Below are positions 5,661 to 9,703 of a stretch of 9,703 bases of DNA, one piece after another. A program made the translations under genes and the position numbers. The notes under the pieces are model-generated. The model saw nothing but the letters and a program-made list of their open reading frames with translations, did no database searches and was not told where the DNA came from. Every line of letters begins with the position of its first letter. The first letter of the stretch is position 1. Source of the DNA: Actinomycetes bacterium (GTDB taxonomy: Bacteria > Actinomycetota > Acidimicrobiia > Acidimicrobiales > Acidimicrobiaceae); the NCBI GenBank assembly GCA_021823045.1, contig JAKAPB010000039.1, forward strand, positions 1 to 9,703, read 5' to 3'.

Positions 5661-7985
5661 TTGATTGGTCAGTCGCTAGCTGGAAAAAGAATATTCCTAA
5701 CCGGAGGTACGGGCTTTGTTGGCACGGCCTTTGCTGAGCGTGTCCTTCACAACCTGCCCGACACTGAACTCGTCGTATTGGTACGGCCCGGGCGTCGCGC
5801 AACCGCCGATGACAGGATGCGGCGAGAAATTCTAAACAACAACTGCTTCGACTCCCTGAAAGAAGAGCTGGGCAAGGAAGGGTTTCAAAAGCACATCGCA
5901 AGCAGAATTTCCGCCATCGCTGGCGATGTTTCGAAAGATGGTCTAGGGCTGAACGAAGAGGGACTACTGATCCTTGGAAGCTGCGATGTCGCTGTCCACT
6001 CCGCAGCTACAGTCAGTTTCGACGCCCCGTTGGATTCTGCCATTGAAGTCAACCTGCTCGGGCCTTCTCGGGTCGCCGAAACCTACCGCAAGGCCCTCGA
6101 AATAGCTGGCCGTCAAGGCAAGATGGTGTCGGTATCGACGGCCTATGTAGCGGGCTCGAGAAAAGGTAAGGCCTTTGAGGTCTCGCTCAAGGACTCCCCC
6201 CTCTATCCCGACCTCCCATGGAGACAAGAGGTTGAAGCAGCTAGAAGGTTGAAACTTGAGATCGACAGCCAAAGTCGTTCCCCTGAGAAGCTGAAACAGT
6301 TCAGGGATGAGGCCCAGTCCGCCTATGGGGCAGCCGGAGTGGCCCTGCTAGCTCAAGAGACCGAGAAAAAACGGGTCGATTGGGTCAGAAAGCAGATGGT
6401 CCGGCTCGGACAGGCTCGGGCTCAAAGTCTCGGATGGGCCGATGCCTACGCCTACTCCAAGGCACTCGGCGAAATTGCCTTAGAGGAGAACAAGGGGAGC
6501 CTCGCCGTCTCAGTGGTGAGACCATCCATCATCGAATCCGCCCTCCAACTCCCCTATCCCGGATGGATCAGGGGATTCCGCATGGCTGAACCGATAATTG
6601 TCTCCTTTGCCCGTGGACTCCTAGGTGAATTTCCAGGCGTACCGGAAGGAACTGTCGACGTAGTACCGGTAGACCTTGTGGTTTCGGCTATCCTGGCCGC
6701 CTGCGCCATCGACCCTTCCGACACGATGAAGTTTTACCACGTCGCATCTGGATCGGTAAATCCATTAAAATATGGTCAGCTCGTCGACCTAGTCACCTCT
6801 TTCTTCGGCGAGAATCCAGTGCTTGACTCCAAGGGACAGCCCATCGCCCTTCCAAGTTGGAAATTCCCAGGCCGGGGCCGGGTACAGGGGCAGTTGAAAC
6901 GGGCAACCAAGATCTTGTCGATCGCAGAATCAGTCTCCACGAGACTTCCAATTCGTTCCAAGCAGCTGGAGGGTGCCGGTGGTCTAACCGAGAAGCGGGA
7001 AACCGCCGAGCGAGCGCTCGGATACGTTGAGCTCTACGGGGCTTACGTTGAGACCGAGGCGATCTATCAGGTCGACAATCTGATGCAGCTCAGAGACCTC
7101 CTGGACGAAAATGACCTAGCACATTTCGACTTCGATCCAAAGCAGATCGAATGGGAATCTTTCGTCTATAACGTCCATCTTCCCTCAGTCGTAGAGCATT
7201 CTCGAATAAAAATGACCTTTACCAAAAAGACCGGGCCGACCAAGAGAGAACGCACGCTCGCTTCTCTACTGGCCCCGTCCCCTTCGCTCGTCGCCTTCGA
7301 CCTCGAAAACACCCTTCTTGCAGCTAACGTCGTCGACTCATTCAGCTATCTAGCAACCTCCCACCTAGACCGGGGTGATTCGACCACTTTAGCCCTTGGC
7401 CTACTCGCAGAGGCGCCGAAGTTGCTAGCTCTTGACCGGCGAGATCGCACGGACTTCCTGCGCTACTTCTATCGGCGCTACAAAGGGGCCGACAGGGCCC
7501 AGCTTGAGGCTTATTCCTGGGACCTTTTCGATGAATATCTACTAAAAAAGGCCTTCCCAAAGGGTATCCAGCGGGTCCGCGAACACCGCAGAGTTGGGCA
7601 CAAGACGGTGTTGATTACCGGGGCCCTAGACTTCATCGTCGCTCCATTCGCCCCGCTTTTCGACAAGATCATCGCTTGCGAAATGGTTGTTGACGAAGGC
7701 GGTCGGCTAACTGGCGAAGTACTCAAAGCACCGCCTATCGGCGAAAACCGGGCGGCGATCCTGCTCGAATGTGCAGAGGAGTTCGGGATCGAACCCGCCA
7801 ACACCATCGCATATGCGGATTCAACATCTGATCTGCCGATGCTGGAAGCCGCAGGTCAAGCCGTTTGCGTAAACGGCGAAGCTAGGCTCCTACAAATCGC
7901 AAAGAGGCGCGGATGGCATACCGAAAACTGGGAAAAGGCGAAAGGCGGATACCCACTGCACCTTCCGATTGGGGTTAAGAGATGA
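5661..7985 (+). CDS. Fatty acyl-CoA reductase fused to HAD-IB phosphatase-like domain
   Basis: This 774-aa two-part protein begins with an extended short-chain dehydrogenase domain. The nucleotide-binding motif is TGGTGFVG (14-21), the inner strand is VAVHSAATVSFD (110-121), and the catalytic motif YAYSK has Y263 and K267. The run GQARAQSLGWADAYAYSKALGE matches the fatty acyl-CoA reductase (Male sterility/FAR) pattern. A FAR C-terminal-type region follows (about 440-515, with YGAYVETEAIYQVDNL and YNVHLPSVVEH). Expected chemistry is NADPH-dependent reduction of an acyl thioester to aldehyde or alcohol. Residues 541-750 form a HAD subfamily IB domain: motif I is D547-L-E549-N-T551, motif II T653, the motif III position holds R697, and motif IV is D720-x3-D724. 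The usual second Asp of DxDxT is Glu and the usual Lys is Arg, so phosphatase activity is uncertain. TTG start with AGAAAGG (5646-5652) eight bases upstream. It heads the operon and overlaps the dehydrogenase gene by ATGA. Confidence 0.88.
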   Translation: MIGQSLAGKRIFLTGGTGFVGTAFAERVLHNLPDTELVVLVRPGRRATADDRMRREILNNNCFDSLKEELGKEGFQKHIASRISAIAGDVSKDGLGLNEEGLLILGSCDVAVHSAATVSFDAPLDSAIEVNLLGPSRVAETYRKALEIAGRQGKMVSVSTAYVAGSRKGKAFEVSLKDSPLYPDLPWRQEVEAARRLKLEIDSQSRSPEKLKQFRDEAQSAYGAAGVALLAQETEKKRVDWVRKQMVRLGQARAQSLGWADAYAYSKALGEIALEENKGSLAVSVVRPSIIESALQLPYPGWIRGFRMAEPIIVSFARGLLGEFPGVPEGTVDVVPVDLVVSAILAACAIDPSDTMKFYHVASGSVNPLKYGQLVDLVTSFFGENPVLDSKGQPIALPSWKFPGRGRVQGQLKRATKILSIAESVSTRLPIRSKQLEGAGGLTEKRETAERALGYVELYGAYVETEAIYQVDNLMQLRDLLDENDLAHFDFDPKQIEWESFVYNVHLPSVVEHSRIKMTFTKKTGPTKRERTLASLLAPSPSLVAFDLENTLLAANVVDSFSYLATSHLDRGDSTTLALGLLAEAPKLLALDRRDRTDFLRYFYRRYKGADRAQLEAYSWDLFDEYLLKKAFPKGIQRVREHRRVGHKTVLITGALDFIVAPFAPLFDKIIACEMVVDEGGRLTGEVLKAPPIGENRAAILLECAEEFGIEPANTIAYADSTSDLPMLEAAGQAVCVNGEARLLQIAKRRGWHTENWEKAKGGYPLHLPIGVKR

Positions 7986-9229
7986 AGGCATTAACCGTCG
8001 AAGCCAAGCTCAGAAAGTTTGCATTTGCCAAGGTTTTGTCGATGACGCCGAGCTCTTCTAGTATCAAGTATGGTCCTTTGAGCCTGGCGGACATAGATCC
8101 TAAGCGTCCACCAAATAGTGATTGGACCTCCGCTAAGCCTCGGCTGAGTGGTATCTGCGGCTCGGATATTGCGACCGTACTCGGCTCAAGCTCTAGATAC
8201 TTTGAACCGCTCACTAGCTTTCCATTCGTCCCCGGCCACGAAGTCGTAGCTGACGTGACATCCGAAGACGGAGTGACATCACGAGTAGTATTGGAACCCG
8301 CTTTGACTTGTGCTACGAGGGGGTTGCCACCTTGTCGATGGTGCCAAGTTGGTCAAACGAACCGCTGCGAGTCGATTCTTCTCGGCAAAATCAAAAAGGG
8401 CATCCAGACCGGCTACTGCTCCTCGACCGGGGGTGGCTGGTCCCAAGAATTCTTAGCCCATAAAAGCCAGATACACGCGATCCCCGAGTCGATGAGCGAC
8501 AAGGATGCAGTGATGGTCGAGCCCCTTGCTTGTGCGCTGCACAGCGCCCTAAGGATAGACCTAAGAAGGGTCAACAGGGTGGCGGTACTGGGCTCTGGGA
8601 CTATAGGTCTACTCACTACCGCTGCACTTAGATCTCTTTCGGCAGATATCGAGATAGTTGCGGTGGCAAAGTACTCGACACAAAAAGCTGCGGCGAAGTC
8701 TTTGGGAGCCGACCAGGTCATCGAACCATCAGTATTCAACAGGACGTCGAGGAGGAGTTCTGCTTCGATGCGGGCGGGATCGTGGCAAAGCCACGGATTC
8801 GATGTCACCTTTGATTGCGTCGGCAAGTCTGAATCGATTTCACAGTCGATCTCCGCAACCACTCCCGGTGGGAAGGTAGTGCTTGCTGGTATGCCCTCCA
8901 TCTCGAGGGTTGACCTCGCACCGCTTTGGCATCGAGAAATTGAGCTCGTGGGGAGCTACGCCTACGGGAGCGAACCAGCTGTTGATGCCCTCAGGGACCT
9001 GCTTGGTCGGTCACTGGTCGCAGTTGACGACTCTGGCAGGTTCCGCACCTTTGACCTTGCTATTGCGCTTTCTGAGCAGCTGAGCCTAGGCAACCTCGTT
9101 ACCCACACTTTTAGCCTCGATAACTACGAAGAGGCTATCAATCTAGCCGCTCAAGCCGGGGGGCGCGGAGCAATAAAAGTAGCGTTTGACCCCCGTAAGA
9201 AACGAGCCAGAGAACAGGAGAACAGATAA
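7982..9229 (+). CDS. Zinc-dependent alcohol dehydrogenase (MDR family)
   Basis: The 415-aa protein is a medium-chain dehydrogenase/reductase that should interconvert an alcohol and an aldehyde or ketone with NAD(P). Catalytic-zinc ligands are visible as C59 in GICGSD, H86-E87 in PGHE, and E180 in VEPLACALHS. The structural zinc lobe has C110, C118, C121 and C129. The Rossmann motif is GSGTIG (204-209), and DCVG (278-281) sits in the coenzyme domain. It is longer than the roughly 340-370 residues usual for the family. The N-terminus before CGSD is about 20 residues longer than normal and lacks the common PGPGEVLV stretch, and a Ser/Arg-rich insertion lies near 252-270. The ATG overlaps the reductase stop (ATGA), and its TAA overlaps the next ATG by one base, so all three genes are translationally coupled. 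Substrate is unknown; the neighbouring acyl reductase suggests a fatty alcohol/aldehyde or a related hydroxy compound. Confidence 0.92.
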   Translation: MKALTVEAKLRKFAFAKVLSMTPSSSSIKYGPLSLADIDPKRPPNSDWTSAKPRLSGICGSDIATVLGSSSRYFEPLTSFPFVPGHEVVADVTSEDGVTSRVVLEPALTCATRGLPPCRWCQVGQTNRCESILLGKIKKGIQTGYCSSTGGGWSQEFLAHKSQIHAIPESMSDKDAVMVEPLACALHSALRIDLRRVNRVAVLGSGTIGLLTTAALRSLSADIEIVAVAKYSTQKAAAKSLGADQVIEPSVFNRTSRRSSASMRAGSWQSHGFDVTFDCVGKSESISQSISATTPGGKVVLAGMPSISRVDLAPLWHREIELVGSYAYGSEPAVDALRDLLGRSLVAVDDSGRFRTFDLAIALSEQLSLGNLVTHTFSLDNYEEAINLAAQAGGRGAIKVAFDPRKKRAREQENR

Positions 9230-9703
9230 TGAGCCCAAGACCTGGCTTTGTGCTGGAGGTCGATCGATCGACCCCGCCAACGCTGTTCTGGCACGGCGAA
9301 GGATTCCGGCTCGAAAAGCTACCAGTCGGTTCCCGTGTGATCTATCCGCCAGAACCACTTGAGGGCATAAAAGACCCGAGAAGTGCCATCAGGGAAGCAC
9401 TAGACAACCCAACGGGTGATTCAGAACCGCTAAGCGCCATTTTGAAGCCGAACATGCGAGTTGCCGTATGCTTTGACGACGTTTCCCTTCCTCTTCCCCA
9501 AATGCAGGCACCAGATGTTAGGCAACTGATCATCGAAGAGGTGCTCGAGAGACTTGCAAAAGCGGGGGTCGAGGACGTCCGATTAATCGCAGCCCTGGCC
9601 CTGCATCGAAGGATGACCGACTCAGAATTAGAGCACGCTTTAGGCAAGAGAGTCTACGAAGCGACTAAGTCCGCCGGAATCCTGACGCAACACGACGCCG
9701 AAG
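9229..9703 (+). CDS. LarA/DUF2088 lactate racemase-like protein, N-terminal part
   Basis: The gene begins with ATG at 9229-9231, sharing one base with the preceding stop (TAATG), and is cut by the window edge after 158 codons. AGGAG in the dehydrogenase end (9215-9219) gives a ribosome-binding site. The visible part matches the N-terminal domain of LarA, the nickel-pincer-dependent lactate racemase, and its DUF2088 relatives: a helix ending in a GD/P-type turn, KPNMRVAVCFDD (73-84), and ALALHRRMTDSELEHALG (122-139). H126 aligns with a catalytic histidine of LarA. In LarA the second motif is normally DDxTRP; here it is DDVSLP (83-88), so the usual Arg is L87. It may therefore act on a different hydroxyacid, or be an epimerase or non-racemase relative. 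Cofactor-making genes (larB, larC, larE) are not in view. Assignment to the superfamily is firm; function is not. Confidence 0.85.
   Translation, partial: MSPRPGFVLEVDRSTPPTLFWHGEGFRLEKLPVGSRVIYPPEPLEGIKDPRSAIREALDNPTGDSEPLSAILKPNMRVAVCFDDVSLPLPQMQAPDVRQLIIEEVLERLAKAGVEDVRLIAALALHRRMTDSELEHALGKRVYEATKSAGILTQHDAE
9258..9273. repeat. 16-bp perfect palindrome inside the LarA-like gene start
   Basis: GGTCGATCGATCGACC reads identically on both strands and starts 29 bases after the A of the start codon. In mRNA it could fold into a 6-bp stem with a UCGA loop near the initiation region, or as DNA it could be a dimeric protein site. It encodes part of EVDRST in the protein, so it may simply reflect codon choice. 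Confidence 0.5.

Noticed and set aside
8413..8901. Long open frame (162 codons) on the minus strand
   Set aside because: It is fully antisense to the zinc dehydrogenase, whose motifs are intact, and its translation shows no recognisable fold.
9355..9365. Third partial copy (CCACTTGAGGG) of the 16-bp repeat
   Set aside because: Only 11 bases match and it lies within the LarA-like coding sequence; several 11-mer matches are expected by chance in a window this long.
1..9703. CRISPR array, transposase or prophage genes
   Set aside because: No regularly spaced repeats, and no transposase, integrase or phage protein motifs in any frame I examined.

Overview
The window looks like a chromosomal segment of a moderate-GC actinomycete, possibly Acidimicrobiia. 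This rests on four things: GTG/TTG starts alongside ATG, two genes whose -10 boxes sit directly in front of the start codon (leaderless transcripts), an HxlR regulator with the C-terminal Cys-rich tail common in actinomycetes, and a long fatty acyl-CoA reductase/HAD fusion. The lineage is inferred from style, not from a marker gene.

Layout. (1) 135-1313 (+) encodes a polytopic membrane protein resembling GT-C-type glycosyltransferases. (2) 1660-3647 holds a divergent pair, an HxlR-family repressor (-) and a 14-TM DHA2-type drug efflux transporter (+). They share a short intergenic region with a perfect inverted repeat over the likely -35 of the transporter promoter. The pair lies between two exact 16-bp direct repeats (1355-1370 and 3752-3767), so it may be an acquired cassette. 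(3) 3884-4442 is a type II toxin-antitoxin module (Phd/YefM antitoxin, RelE/ParE toxin) with overlapping genes. It faces the 3' end of a tRNA-Val(CAC) gene on the minus strand (4496-4569). (4) 4570-5111 has no convincing gene and a few inverted repeats. (5) 5112-5585 encodes a small membrane protein with a very basic tail. (6) 5661-9703 is a tightly coupled operon running off the right edge: a 774-aa fatty acyl-CoA reductase fused to a HAD-IB phosphatase-like domain, a zinc alcohol dehydrogenase (4-nt overlap), and the start of a LarA/DUF2088 lactate-racemase-like protein (1-nt overlap).

How the parts may work together. The efflux pump is probably repressed by the adjacent HxlR protein until an electrophile or drug releases it. 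In the right-hand operon, the reductase would turn a fatty acyl thioester into aldehyde or alcohol, and the zinc dehydrogenase could interconvert an alcohol and a carbonyl. The LarA-like protein could racemise or epimerise a hydroxyacid-type compound. The shared substrate is unknown. This operon is the most promising candidate for an uncharacterised pathway: its HAD domain and its LarA-like domain each differ from the canonical motif at positions known to matter in characterised relatives.
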